Made by a program: the position numbers and the translations under genes. Of a stretch of 64,000 bases of DNA, positions 1 through 13,600 are shown piece by piece (positions within the stretch are counted from its first letter, which is position 1; every line of letters begins with the position of its first letter). Location of the stretch: positions 9,434,134 through 9,498,133 of the forward strand of contig CM055618.1 of assembly GCA_029379385.1 (NCBI GenBank), read 5' to 3'. This stretch comes from Quillaja saponaria. Its lineage: Eukaryota; Streptophyta; Magnoliopsida; Fabales; Quillajaceae. The notes under the pieces were generated by a model. It saw only the letters and a program-made list of their open reading frames with translations, had not been told where the DNA came from and did no database searches.

Positions 1-105
1 TGAAATACAAATTTCACTGTAATTTGACAAATTTTCAGTTTATCTTTGAGATATTAATTTAATGGCTTACCTTTGATTTTATGTTCATATTTGTTACTAA
101 TTGGT

Positions 106-287
106 GAGGGCGAGCCTTGGTGCAACGGTAAAGTTGTTCCTTTAATGACCTGTAGGTCACAGGTTTGAGACATGTAAACAGCCTCTTTGCAAAAATGTAA
201 GGGAAAAGCGTATATGTGCGCCCACCCTCTCCCTACCCCGCAATAATCGGGGAACACTTTGCTCACCGAGTGAGCCCTTTTTATTTA
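106..287 (+). mobile_element. Au-type SINE, full length, with target-site duplication
   Basis: The 182-bp body opens with gagggcgagccttggtgcaa, followed by a tRNA-like box A stretch (cttggtgcaacggtaa) and a box B stretch (cacaggtttgagac), and ends in cgagtgagccctttttatt. This matches my memory of the plant Au SINE consensus in order and length (about 181 bp). It is flanked by a perfect 12-bp direct repeat, ttactaattggt, at 94-105 and 288-299, which is the target-site duplication. The intact duplication and near-complete body suggest a fairly recent insertion, although box B has decayed from the usual ggttcgag. It is non-autonomous and encodes no protein. Confidence 0.9.
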
Positions 288-299
288 TTACTAATTGGT

Positions 300-2757
300 C
301 ATCTCAATCCATGCCAGTAGTGAAAAGAAAATCACTTGAAGGACATTTATGTCATATTTAGATTTTCTATCTCCAACATACACATTGATTATTTTTAATA
401 TTCAAAATTTAACTCTGATATTGATATTTTTATACATGTAAGATTTATATCTTTAATGTACTAAACAAAACTAAAATTGGATTAATATTTAAATATAGTA
501 ACAAAAAATCAAACTGATCATTTTGTGAACTAGAAAATTTAGACATGACAAATGTGTTAATTAGGCGACTTTTTGACACTGGTAAAAAATATAAGTGGAT
601 AAAATAAAATCGATAAAAAACATCTCAGTAAAGGTATTGAGAAATTTAACATAATAACTATTTTCTCAAATACAAGTTATAATTAACACACTTCAATCAT
701 TTTCTTTTTCGCAAATCAAAGGACAGGGTACATTTCATCTAATGGACAACAACCAAACAAAAATTATTATGTAATAGGAGATTTGATTGTGAAAGCCATG
801 AGTGAATTGGATCAAGCCCTGTATTGTGCCACGTCAGTGCCATGTGGTATCATATATGCTTTGGTTGCATTTTTTTAATGTTTTATTTACGTTTTTTTTT
901 TAATTTTTAATCAATGTATCATGCCTAAAAAATTATTATGCTTAATATATATATTTTTCTCTATCCTCAGCACAAAGGTACCGACCCTTAGTGCTGATTA
1001 CACCATACAACACGACTCTCATACTGCATTAATTCCCAAGTCCCCTGCTCTGAATTTAATTGAAGATTTTACAATCATCCTCATAAAATTCATAAACAAC
1101 TTTGATAAAAGTGTATCATTTGGAGACAAAAAAATTATTTTATAGTTTATTCCACTATTTTATTTTATTTTATTTTTCATTTTTAAACACAGCTGCAATA
1201 TCGTTTTGTCAATTTAATGGTGGCACACTAGTTTATGTGACTTGAAATTTCTCTGCTCACTTTGTATGCAATTGGGTAAACATAGTACCAATTTGTTTCC
1301 TTCAATTATGAATGTGACTTTGACTATTAAATTATTAATTGATCCTATCTGCAGAGATTCATGTCAAGGATAGCATTAGCCAATAGGATTGGGGAGTTCT
1401 CTCTTAACACTTGTTCTGCTTGTTTCTTAAGAATAAACGAGAAACATGCTCAATATTATTTTATTGAATTATTGACCTAATTTTTTATTATTTGAAAATT
1501 CTTTATTTTTATTAGTATTTTTTTTATGAAAAATAAATGTGAGATAATAAATTTTATTTTTTTTCAAAAAAATTTCAAATAATTATCCTAAATATAAATT
1601 TATATGTCAAGAAAAATTCAAGTAACTAATAAATTTTAATATAATAACAAATGAAGTGTTTTTGGTATTTAGATTATTATTATTTTTTTTAAAAAAGATA
1701 AAATATGAATTAGTCGATGTACATATGCCTTTACCCTGCAACAAGAATTTTTGTCAGAAATTATATCATAAATTAGTAATCGAAAAATAAAATATTACTC
1801 ACAAATTAATAATTAGAAAGGCAAATCGCAAAAGAGAAAAAGAAAAAAGACAACCGAAACGATGAGACTACCACCCTACACTTGTTCAAGTTTTGATTTC
1901 CATGGCAAACAAGTTTCTATGATGTCAAAGAATTAATTACTCTACCGGTCAACTTAATTAAAAGCTTCGGTTATAACCAACTAACGCACTTCAATTACCT
2001 CCATCTCATTATACCAAAATACAAAGAATTATCTCCATTATGTAATGTGCATTCTTTCTTTTTTTTCTTTTTTTTTATATATGTATTCATCCCCTTCAAC
2101 TTTTTTAAATAAATTTTTATTTACAAAAAGAAATACTTCTTCCTTGATTCTTGTTAAGGAGTCAATCTCTTGTACTATTGAAACAAATACTAACTATAAA
2201 AAACATATATAGCAAAAAAAAGAAAAAAAAAAGACCTTTTCATGACATGATTCTTTTTATTTTTCTTGAGGATATTGATTCTTTTTATTCTTTTAAACAT
2301 TATACAATTTATTTATTCTTTACAATAGCTAAATCTGAATTAATAACACATAAAGGTGTGTAGTATCTAGACGTGCCATGGTATCCAAATTACACCACTC
2401 ATCTATTTTGGCAACTCTTAACACCAAATGTCTTTCTCACCTACCACTCTTGATTGCCAATTTAATCTTAACCCAAATAATTAGAACAAAAGTATTGAAA
2501 ACTTAATAATTAATGTTTTTAACTCCAGTGTAGTATAATATATAATTAATGTAAATAATGTCAATGTAAAATAAAAAAATGAAAAAACAATTCTTCCTAT
2601 CCTCCTTCCATTTCTCACTTTGTCCTGTAGTGGTCTCTGGAAGATTTGAATGATATAATGGGGTGGAGGGGTCACAGAAAAGAGAAGGCTTCCTTCCTCC
2701 AATAAACCACACAAAGAACCAGAAGATCAACACCATTTCCAAATTTGGTTTCCTGGC
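300..2757. other. AT-rich intergenic DNA upstream of the sulfate transporter gene
   Basis: No gene is supported here. The DNA is AT-rich with homopolymer runs. A 74-codon frame at 921-1145 has a hydrophobic start but no recognisable family and no splice or codon signature, so I treat it as chance. The last few hundred bases should contain the promoter and 5' leader of the sulfate transporter gene, but no single TATA box or start site can be chosen by eye. Confidence 0.6.
2658..2705 (+). promoter_or_regulatory. Possible short uORF ahead of the sulfate transporter start
   Basis: An ATG at 2658 opens a 15-codon frame that ends with TAA at 2703-2705, about 50 bases before the main ATG and in a different frame. 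A minimal ATG-ATA-TAA also sits just upstream near 2651. If the transcript begins before 2650, these could reduce initiation at the main start. Whether they are transcribed cannot be seen from the sequence. Confidence 0.3.
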
Positions 2758-2758
2758 C

Positions 2759-5700
2759 ATGGAGGCAAATGCTAGCAAAAATATGCATTCTCACTGCTTA
2801 GAAATAACCATGGAAGTACACAAAGTTGTCCCACCACCTCATAGAAGTACCATTCAGAAGCTCAAAACCAAGCTTAAAGAAATATTTTTCCCTGATGATC
2901 CTCTGCGCCAATTTAAGGGTCAGCCATTGAAAAGGAAACTAATTCTTGGAGCTCAATATGTGTTTCCAATCCTTCAATGGGGTCCTAATTACAGCTTGAA
3001 ATTATTCAAATCTGACATTGTTTCTGGCCTCACCATTGCTAGTTTGGCCATTCCTCAGGTACCCACTATTTGAATTGCTTCAGTTTCTGTGTTAGTTTTC
3101 TGTCACTTTCTAGAGAAAATGAGAATACCCATATGACTTTAATTCTTTGTTTACTGTTTACTTCAGGGGATCAGTTATGCCAAGCTTGCTAATCTTCCTC
3201 CTATAGTGGGACTCTGTAAGTAACTGATTTTGGCTTTATTTACAAAGCTTATCTAGTATTAATTACTCTGTTTTTTTTTTTTAATTGGTTGGTTTTCAGA
3301 TTCTAGTTTTGTTCCTCCACTTGTATATGCTGTTCTTGGAAGCTCAAGGGACCTAGCAGTAGGACCTGTTTCTATTGCCTCTCTTGTAATGGGATCCATG
3401 CTAAGACAGGAAGTATCTCCTTCTAAAGACCAGGTTCTGTTCCTTCAATTAGCCTTTACTTCAACCTTCTTTGCTGGTCTCTTTCAAGCTTCTCTGGGAT
3501 TACTAAGGTATGTAAATTTTCTTGTTTTTTTTTCTCTCTCTAGCTTTCTCTCTCTTACAAACATACTGATAAGTAGATAAATGTCTAAAATGATTGCAGG
3601 CTAGGATTTATTATTGACTTCTTGTCAAAGGCTATTCTTATTGGGTTCATGGCTGGTGCTGCTATAATAGTCTCTCTGCAACAGCTTAAAAGTCTCCTTG
3701 GAATTACACATTTCACCAAACAGATGGATTTGGTCTCTGTTATGACTTCTGTTTTCCACAATACACATGAGGTAATTACCTCTTGTTTCCCTATCTCTCA
3801 ACAGAAAGTCACGAATACACAAAAACATTCACGGGTGAGTCGAACCCAACCCGTAAAAGCTATATTATTGCACAAGCTCAAGTATAGTACATTTTGATAA
3901 ACAAAAAATTATTATTATAAACACAACATTATTCCAACATGTCATGTTTTTCTCTCTAAGACAAATTTTTATCACATGTATTAGTACAGGATAACTCAAT
4001 CTTCTGTTTTTCTTTATAAATTAACAAGTTAATTAATATTTAATTCTTTAACCAGTTATTATGTTTTTTGTTTTCTTGTTAAAGTTTTATATATATTTTC
4101 TTTTTCTGCAGTGGTCATGGCAAACTATACTAATGGGTTTTTGCTTCTTGGTGTTGCTTCTACTGGCAAGACACGTTGTACGTTATTATCTCTACATGGC
4201 CTTTTATTCTCTTTGTCTGCATGTGTCCCATTTGGCTTCGCCTCATAATAAAACCACTTAATGAGCTGCTATTGTAGCAAACAAAAAGAAAAAAAAAATT
4301 TGTAGTAATTGTATCGGTTGATATAATGATTAAGAAAGTATGTTTATTTTATTAATTTTATATATTTTTTGATTTCAACATAAATAATTTCTCTTTGATA
4401 CAAAAATATATTAATTAAATTTAATTACTGCTTAACTCAAATATCACCTAACTACTAAAAAATATAATAAAAAACAAGTTCGTTAACTCAAAATTATAAA
4501 CGTCTATATGGTTATGATCATCTCTTTTTTTTTCCTATTAAGTTATACACGTGGACAGCACAGATGCCTCCACGTACAGATGCGGGTCAACAATTGAGAA
4601 ACCAAAGCGTGCTCCATTCACATGATTTATTTAATCCTAAAAGACAAGGAAGAAAATGTTTGATACAATAATTTTTTTTTTTTTGGGATGCATGGTTTTT
4701 GTGTGTGTGTGTTTTTTAATGCCCATAAAGGGCATGCATTTTATTCATAATTTTTTGGAGAGAATTTTGCTCACAATTTTAAATTCAGGGAGTTTCAAAT
4801 TTGAATAAGGAATTGGTTTAGATAAGGTCTAAATTGTAAAAAGCAATAATAAAGAGGAAATAAATTAGTAAAATACATGTGAATATAAAAATTCAAGTAG
4901 AAAATTCCAATAAATTAATAAATTTGAGATTGAAGTTTGTCGCCGTTATATAGATTACAGACTAATTAATACTAACAATCTTCAGCTACCAGTTTTTTTT
5001 ATAAAAAAAATAGTATTATAAATCTCACTCTTAAGTGATTTGATTTCTATTAAGCTCAAATTCTAAAGAAAGTCATAGCACTAAATTATTTGAGCAATTG
5101 ATACATAGTTTGACTGATGTATATTGGGATGTGTGGCTTGCAGAGCATGAGAAAACCAAAACTTTTCTGGGTCTCTGCTGGAGCCCCTCTTGTGTCTGTT
5201 ATCATCTCTACCCTCTTGGTTTTTGCATTCAAAGCTCAAAATCATGGGATCAGTGTAGTAAGTTACTGCTCCCTCACTACATGCTTCTGTAATTAATAAG
5301 TCACTGTCTGTGTAAATGTATTAATTGGTTAATTTGCTAGATTGGGAAACTGCAAGAAGGACTGAATCCTCCTTCATGGAATATGCTGCAATTTCATGGG
5401 ACTCACTTGGGTTTAGTCATCAAAACTGGCCTTATTACTGGCATTTTATCTCTCACTGTGAGTTTGACATCCTATTTCTTTGTTAATTTTTTGTCTATTC
5501 ATCTTCGCGTTACCTAACAACTTAAGTTTGAATGAATCGATTATTTGACATGATACTATAGTCTGTATGAACAAGTGGTCGAGGGACGGGCATGTACTTT
5601 TGTTTACACTGAAACTGTTTGTGCCAGAGAGTCTTTTTGACCAAAAAAAAAAAAAAATCTAACTTACATTCCAAACAGGAAGGAATTGCAGTTGGAAGAA

Positions 5701-7124
5701 CATTTGCAACCCTCAAAAACTACCAAGTGGATGGAAACAAGGAGATGATAGCAATTGGGTTCATGAACATAGTCGGCTCCTCCACTTCCTGCTATGTCAC
5801 TACAGGTCCATAGACGATATATCCATCTTTGTTAAACTTGAAAACATACTTATTTCATAACTTTTTTAAAGGTTCTCACAAACTTATTTCATTTGGATTC
5901 CGGATTTCAGGTGCTTTCTCTCGGTCTGCTGTCAATCACAATGCCGGTGCAAAAACGGCAGTCTCTAACATAGTAATGTCTGTGACTGTTATGGTGACAT
6001 TGCTATTCCTTATGCCGCTGTTCCAATACACACCGAACGTTGTATTGGGTGCAATCATAGTCACAGCTGTTGTTGGCCTCATTGACATACCAGCAGCCTA
6101 TCTCATTTGGAAGATTGACAAATTCGATTTCATTATAATGTTGTGTGCATTCTTTGGTGTTATTTTCATCTCTGTTCAGGATGGCCTTGCCATTGCAGTA
6201 AGTAACATAATTTCTTCCACTTTTCTCTTCTTGCAGGGTATCAAATTAGATGAAATTTATCTTTTTTCAGTTCTATCATCATTATATTTGATATGGTTGA
6301 TGATGATGATTATCAGGTTGCATTATCAATTTTTAAGATACTGCTGCAAGTTACAAGGCCTAAAACAGTAATGTTAGGGAACATACCAGGGACAGATATA
6401 TACCGAGATCTTCATCACTACAAGGAAGCTGTAAGACTCCCTGGTTTCCTCATTTTAAGCATTGAGGCTCCCATCAATTTCGCCAACATCACGTATCTCA
6501 ACGAGAGGTTGGTTGCATATTTACAGATCTTACTGCCAAATCATGTCAAGTCCATCCATTTTTCTTGATCATTATTTTCTATGTTTCTTAAGGACTAGTA
6601 TTTGTTGTACTTAATTAGGATTTTAAGGTGGATAGAAGAATATGAACCAGAAGATAACATAAAGACACACTCAAGCCTTCGATTTTTGATTCTTGATATG
6701 TCAGGTAATGATTCTTAATGAAGTTGGAGTTTTAGGAGTTGTTTGTTTAATTTCTTGTGAATCATAAAGAAGCATTCTTCGATCTTCAAACTTGTCAGCT
6801 GTGAGCACCATAGATACAAGTGGAGTCTCTCTTTTCAAGGATTTGAGGAAAGCAATGGAAAACAAGGGCGTTGAGGCAAGTGCACCAAGAAAAAATGTCA
6901 TCCATTTCTTTACATAAATAAGCAGATATGATTCTGATATCTCACCTATGTCCAATTGCATATCACAGCTTGTGTTGGTGAATCCTTTGGCTGAAGTCAT
7001 AGAAAAGTTGCAAAAAGCAGATGTAGCCCATGAATTCACAAGACCAGAAAACCTTTACTTGACAGTTGGAGAGGCTGTTGCTTCACATTCATCAGCTATG
7101 AAAGTTCAATCATCATCCATGTAA
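2759..7124 (+). CDS. SULTR3;3: Group 3 sulfate transporter, SULTR3;3-like (13 exons, 649 aa)
   Basis: Exons: 2759-3058, 3167-3215, 3300-3507, 3600-3771, 4112-4177, 5144-5257, 5341-5457, 5679-5805, 5911-6197, 6317-6507, 6619-6704, 6799-6875, 6969-7124 (1950 nt, in frame throughout). The protein is a SulP/SLC26-type H+/sulfate symporter. It has a cytosolic N-terminus with FFPDDPLRQFKGQP, a multi-span membrane domain with GISYAKLANLPPIVGLYSS and SSRDLAVGPVSIASL, then a C-terminal STAS domain (about residues 515-640) with IDTSG at about 577-581. It closely follows what I recall of Arabidopsis SULTR3;3, including MEVHKVV near the start; some group 3 members act at the plastid envelope. The first in-frame ATG (2759) adds 17 residues compared with a second ATG at 2810, which matches the Arabidopsis start, so either is possible. 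All introns are GT-AG except the last (GC-AG). No frame damage was seen. Confidence 0.95.
6876..6968 (+). other. Non-canonical GC-AG intron (intron 12 of the sulfate transporter)
   Basis: Exon 12 ends ...GTTGAG and the next bases are gcaagt; the following exon begins CTTGTGTTGGTG after cacag. The protein join (KGVE / LVLVNP) is the one expected for this family, and no GT donor nearby keeps the frame. The site matches the strong AG|GCAAGT context known for GC-AG introns, which compensates for the C at position +2. Confidence 0.85.
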
Positions 7125-7686
7125 TGAGAGACATGGACAAATGCAATCTATGTACCTCTATTAATCATATGTAGATCAAGCTTCAAGCATTATAAATTCT
7201 ACACGGCCTTTCTCTCAAAAGCATCATAGCTTCTTTTTGTCAGACATGTATAATTGTGATGTCTATGCATGTGTAAAGAAGAATCAGAGCAGCACAGTAG
7301 CATGATTTTCCATCCTACTCTTAATATTTCTTTTAACCGAACTCAATTATTTTAAATTTAAGATTTCATAAAACTGAGTTATTTACATTTTTTTTCGGTA
7401 ATTCATAATATACTATTTCCATAGCTAAACATACTACAATCCCTCTCCATCCACAGGGAAAAAAAAAAAAAAAAAAAAAGTACTTCAGACTAATTTCAAT
7501 TTACTTTCAGATATTATTTTTATATAAAAAAAAGGCAAAAAAAAAAATTAAAAAAATATAGATAACTTGAATTCCTGAAAAATAAAAACAAAAAGAAACA
7601 AATTAGCGCGAGAGTGACACAAGCCACCGGTCACTCAGCTAAATCAAGCTCAGACGAAAAACGCAGCAAAGAGATTAGGAGGGAGA
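7125..7686. other. Spacer between two genes on the same strand
   Basis: This 562-bp gap must hold the 3' UTR of the sulfate transporter and the promoter and 5' UTR of the SEC12-like gene. It contains a long A-run near 7458-7479 and further A-rich stretches up to about 7600. I see no additional gene. Confidence 0.6.
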
Positions 7687-10600
7687 ATGGGGAACAATGG
7701 AAAACCAGACCCTCCCAATTTCAAGAAATACGGATTTCCTTCATACTCAGTTGCATGGGTTCCGTACAAGTCCATAAGGTTACAGCAAAAGGCATCTAAG
7801 GATGAAGTCCCCGAAGGAGATGATAATAAGTCTGAACTGGAGCCAGAGATCTCCGCCACACAATACTACATCGCTTTCTCCGGTGGCGGTGGCGAAGGAA
7901 GAAGCGGCATCCGCAATGTTATTGCTCTCGGAATTTTTGATTTGTTATCAAATACTCTATCTGATCAGCCGGTAAATCCCATTTCTCGCGTCGGTTTTCT
8001 TTCAGCGATTTCAAATTTACTCTTGGATTTAATTTATGAACGAGATTGGGCAATAAGATTAAAATTCGATTTAATATTTGTTATGAAATGCGATGACGAT
8101 CATTGCTGCTTTCTATTATAATGACTTATAATTTAAGCTATGGTGCTGTAGGTGCTAGTAGCTTTGCTTGATTTAGCTGCTCAGTGTGTTTTCCGTGTAA
8201 TTTTCTGAAAAAATTAGTTTCGATTGTATGATGTTGTAGGTTAAATCGTTCAATTATTTACAAGTATGCATATTTTTTGATAATCTGAGTTTATTATGTT
8301 ATAATAGTAGGTCTGATGATAACAGTGCATCTTAGATTTGCAAGCGTTTTTCTTCATGATTGATATATTTATATTACGTCCCTGTCTTGTTAGAGTATCA
8401 TTATGTGCTCTTTTCAGGTGGCTAAGCTTGAAACTGGTTCTGATTTGCCTTACAGAATGGCAGTCCACCCAGGTGGAGATGGAATTATATGTGCAATGCC
8501 AAATAGTTGCAGGTCTTTCTCTTTCCATCTTTTCCTCTTGGACTAGAAGTATTTCTTTTTCTTCTTTTGGGCCATAACTAGAATTATTTCTTTAAATGAT
8601 ACAATTATTATATATCTCCAATTATTTTGCATCCAAATGAACATTTAAAAAACAGAAATTCCTAAACTTGTAATAAGTATCTCAATATCTTGAGGAAGTG
8701 ACTTCTATACGGTTTTATATTCTAAGTGTACGTTGTTTGCACTTTGCACTTGATCTGCTTGTCAAGCACTGAACTTTGTTAAGGAATTTCTGTTCATTAT
8801 TTTTATGCTGTGCTCAAGTGAAGGAGGTATTGAAACTTTTTCTTTTTTCCCCTCTCTATTCTAAATAAAGAAATTATTGGAGAAAGAGAAGGAGAATTGT
8901 AAAAATGATGATAGAGATCTCCATAAATAAAATTTAAACTTTGTCAAGTATCTCATAAAGAAATATGTTTAAAGGACTCAGAAGCATAGCAGCAAGAAAG
9001 GTGATTTTGAAGTGAGGTTCATTGTACTTACCCTGTGATGTAGATGTGATTTACGTTAGGATGAGGAAGGACTGTCTACTTGGTGTCCTAGTTCCATGAT
9101 TGCATGAGGGTTTTCTGGATGTGATTTTAGGTTTAGGATTTTGATTTGCTTGGAGTTGGATGCAGACTAGTGAAATAGGTTACTAGAATGCCAGAATTGG
9201 TGTTTACGTTGTGAGTTGGTGTTGTTTTTGCAAAAACAATGTTGAAACTGTGGATCATTTGTTTTGTCCGGTTGCTAGAACCATGCGGGAGTTGGTGTTT
9301 GAGCTTTTTGGGTTAGTTTAGGTGATGTCTGGCACAGTTATGGATCTCTTTTAGTTGACGCAGGTGTGGAGGAAGAAGATGTAATAGACTAGCATGCAGG
9401 CTGCTCCTCTTTTGATGTGGGTGATTTGGCTTGAGAGAAATAATCGCATCTTTAACAGTGAGGAGGCATAAAGAAGCTGAAGAGAACATTTTCACTCATG
9501 TGCTTACAATGGATGTCCATTCAGCCTTATTTCCACTCTATCCAGTCTTTTTTAGATTTCATAGATGGTTTGAATTGTAATTCTTAGGTTTTTCTTTTCT
9601 TTGGTAGGTTGTGTTTGTACCTGCCTTGTGTACAAATGGTATGACTTTTTCTTTAATAAAATCATTACTTATAAAAAAATCCAGAATTGGGGTTTTAAGA
9701 TGAGTGAAGTTAAGGTGCATGGGGCAAAGGTCAAGGGGAATATATATAGGAATTAGGTCTTAATAAGTGGTAAGTGGATGGACAGTGGCTGTTTGGAGTT
9801 GAAAAGTAGAGAAAAGAGAGGATTTACGGGGTTGTTACAGTAGCTGTGGACAGTCATTTGAGAGTACTGTAGCAGAAGCAGGAAGAAGATGAGAGAGAGA
9901 GAGCATTGAAATGCCTAACTTGAATACTCTTATTTCTCAATATCAAATCTCAATCAGAATCCTGAATTTTCTTGAGTACAAGACCTTTTTTGCAGGCTTA
10001 AAGGAGTTTCCTTACAGTAAGAAGAATAGATATTGAACTACTCTTCTTCTAGTTATAGAATATAACATAAAAAGGTCTATAAGTCAAACTAATAGCTCAA
10101 TTTAAAGACTGATTTAACCCTATACTACATGATCTACAAAACCATACATGATATTTTTTTTATCAGACATCATGTATAGGCCCTACAGATAGAATCAAAA
10201 AATTGGCAGCTGCTAGTTGAGCCTTTTGTCCATGCTGCATCATCATGCCAGTACTTGATTACGAACAATGACATGCAATCAAAGAAAACTTTTTTTTTTC
10301 CTTTTAAGTAGATGCACCCAAGAAACTAAAGTGGATTCTGTTAGTTTTCATCAATGAATTTTTATTTGCGTTCTTTTTGTTTACAAACTAATGAAATAGT
10401 TTTTTAGATATCATAGCTTATTATTTTGGCTTATTTGTGCAGGTGGTTTGAGTGGGATGGAAACATCAGAGAACAGGTTCATGAATTGGGTCTAAAGACA
10501 TCCGACAAAGTGCTAACCGATTTGGAAAATGTTGGACAACAGTTAGCATTGACATTCAACAATGATGGTTCTGTACTTGCTGTTGGGGGGGAGGTATTAG

Positions 10601-13600
10601 CGTCCTTAACATTCTTATGTAAATTGAATATTAATGTCGTTGTAATAAGGATAATATTGTGTAAATTAAGAAAGAGACACTGGGCAGGAAGTTTCAAGTT
10701 ATCATTTATTTCCACTTGTTCTTCATGTTTATAGTATATATGGTTAATGTTTCAATTATTAAAGTTTTGTAACTGCAGTAGTAATAATGCTGATATTATT
10801 CCTTCTGTGTGCATTTAGCAAAAGAAATGTCAATTAGGTATGATGATTAAGAAAAATATTAATATAAGTAGATGGTATTGCAAGGACCGTAGAACAGATG
10901 GATCATGGTTGAATTTTCCATTATGGTATTCTTTGTCAGTGTAGAAGCCATATTCTTTTGTTCACATCTTTTGTTTTTTTTGATTTTCTTTTCATTCTTG
11001 TAAGGAAATTAAATAAATTGCATGGTACTTTTTTCCTTTATAATAAAAAAAGCTCAAAAAAGCTTGTCATAAGATGCTTTGAATTTGATGCAGTACAGGA
11101 TGGACATTTAAGGGTCTTCAAGTGGCCTAGCATGGAAATTGTTCTCAATGAGGCTAATGCACATACTACTGTGAAGGACTTAGATTTCAGGTTTGTGGTA
11201 GAACCGGCATAAATAAAATAGTATTACTCTTAAATAGTCCAGTTCGCCAAGGAAGGAAAAAGAAACGAGAGGAAAGATGTGAAACGGAGCAATCTTATAC
11301 TGCTTATTTTTGGAATGAATTCACATTGACGGGACGGATTGGTTGTCTTGCAGTTCTGATGGTAGATTTCTTGTCTCCTTGGGAAGTGGTGGCCCTTGCA
11401 GGGTTTGGGACATGGCTTCATCAGCAGTCTTAGCTTCTTTGTCAAAGGAAAAGGTGAGCAATTGATTAAACCTTGCAATAGAGTAAATTTATCTTACCTT
11501 TTTTTTTTTTATTGTAAAAGAAATTTTATTGAGAGAGAAAAGAATTACAAGGCAGGACAAGAAGTCCTCTTAATCAAAAACAAAAAAAAAAAGAAAAAGA
11601 AAATTGCGAGCTTAAAATAATAGGACTTGCTAATCACGTTGTATATCTACTAAAGAAACACCCTGAAATGCTCCTCGTCCTGAAAATTTATCTTCCTTCT
11701 AAACTTTGGATTGGTATGATCCCTTTTGTAACTTAAAGGTTTGAAAGTTGTTTGCTTTCTTTCCATCAAGGGGAGTCTACTGTAATTTGTTTATGCCCTA
11801 AGATGTGCAGCAGAAGAAGTTATTCTATAGTATGTGGTTAATGAACATGACAAGAACCTAGTGACTGATTGACAGTAAAGCTTTACTACCATCTGTAAAT
11901 TTTAGTGGTCTACTGCTAAATCTTCTATGAGATAAGAAGAATTTGTTTGTCCTTTTATTTCTGATGATAATCTGTGCTGTTGATTATGTACTAATTAGTT
12001 TTTTTAATAATTCAAATAGGATGAGAATTTCAGCTCTTGCAGATTTTCTCAAACTGATGATAAGACTCAGGTTCTGTATATTGCTGCTGTGACAGGTGGA
12101 CTTTCATAAACCCATCTTGTCATTCTCTATTAAGTGTTCTTCTTCTATGTTTTGTGTCATTGTGTAATTGACATGATTGTTTTATTGTTTTAAACAGGCA
12201 AAGGTGGAAGTATTTTGACCTGGAACACAAACACATGGATGAGGATGAGCTCAAAGCCAATAGTTCGGGACCCAATATCTACTTTCAATGTCTCAGTTGA
12301 TGGGAAGTTCCTTGCATGGTAAGCTTTCTTCTCTTGGTTAGTTTTGTAGTGATATTTTTATAAGTAAATAAAACTTCAAAAAAACAACGCAAAGGGGTGA
12401 ACTCAAGTATAAAAAAGACAAAAGACATGCTCCAACCATTATTGATTATGAAAGAAATATGCATGTTCATGAAATGAACAAAAGTAAACAACTAAGTAAA
12501 GGCTATACCTTTCAAAAGTACTATTTCTGTACCCAAAATATCAACAAATCTTCACTTGGGTCCTTACAATCAAAATTGTTCAATTGGATCCTTTATTATC
12601 GATTTTTCTCAAATTTGGTCCATACTCAGACATGGTCATATATTATTTTACTAAAATCTATCTTTCTCCAGTTTTATCAAACACCCTTTTGTTTTAGTAA
12701 CCAATTGACAGAATTTAAACTAAGATGCCCAATGAAATATAAGGATCTGACTGCAAAGTGGATGAAATTTGAGGGTCTAAACAATACTTTGGCCTATCGA
12801 TTTTACTTTTAGTTATCTTTGCATACAAAGGGACAAAGAAAGAAAAATTATTAAAAATGTCGCATGCACAATAGTTTTGCTAAAGTGTGTAACATGCTTC
12901 ATGGTAATAAATGTATGACCTTCTATTGTGAATAGTGGTGAAATCTCTAGTACTATCAACAATGGCAGTCACAAGTTTTATGCCTTCAATCAGCAGCCCT
13001 AAGTGACCAGTTGTTTTTCTGTGATTTGTTGGTGGCTTGACATGCAGTGGAACAATTCAAGGAGACATTATGATTTTAAGTTCAACAAATATGCATATTC
13101 AGTCAATGGTTCGAAAAGCACACCTTGGCATTGTAACTTCATTGAGGTTCTCCGATGATTCAAGGTTCGACATGAACATATTTGGATTATATTTATGTGC
13201 TACTAAATTTTGAATAGGATATTTTTCCACTTATCACTTGTATAGTTGGCCTACAGTTACCTTGTTGCTTTCTGAATGCAGGGCTCTGGCTTCTGTATCC
13301 ATGGACGGGAGTGAAAGGGTCACTTTAATTGAGGACAAGAAGAAAAGTGGTTTGTACATGAAAATCTGATTTAATAACTTAATCACATCCCCTTCTTATT
13401 GCTTGCAGTCGTATAATTGCCTGTACATTCATTCTCTTCATTATTTGGTGGAGCATTCTTACGGGCATGAAAAATCATCACAGGATTTATAAAATTTATT
13501 TTTCTACCAAAAGAATAATTATTACTATACTGGAGTGCAATAGGAGGCAAATAGGCTTTGGTAGGGTTGCATTTTTTTATATAGGTAAAAATTCACTAAA

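Noticed and set aside
921..1145. 74-codon plus-strand frame with a hydrophobic, signal-like start
   Set aside because: No recognisable family, AT-driven composition, no splice or neighbouring coding support; treated as chance.
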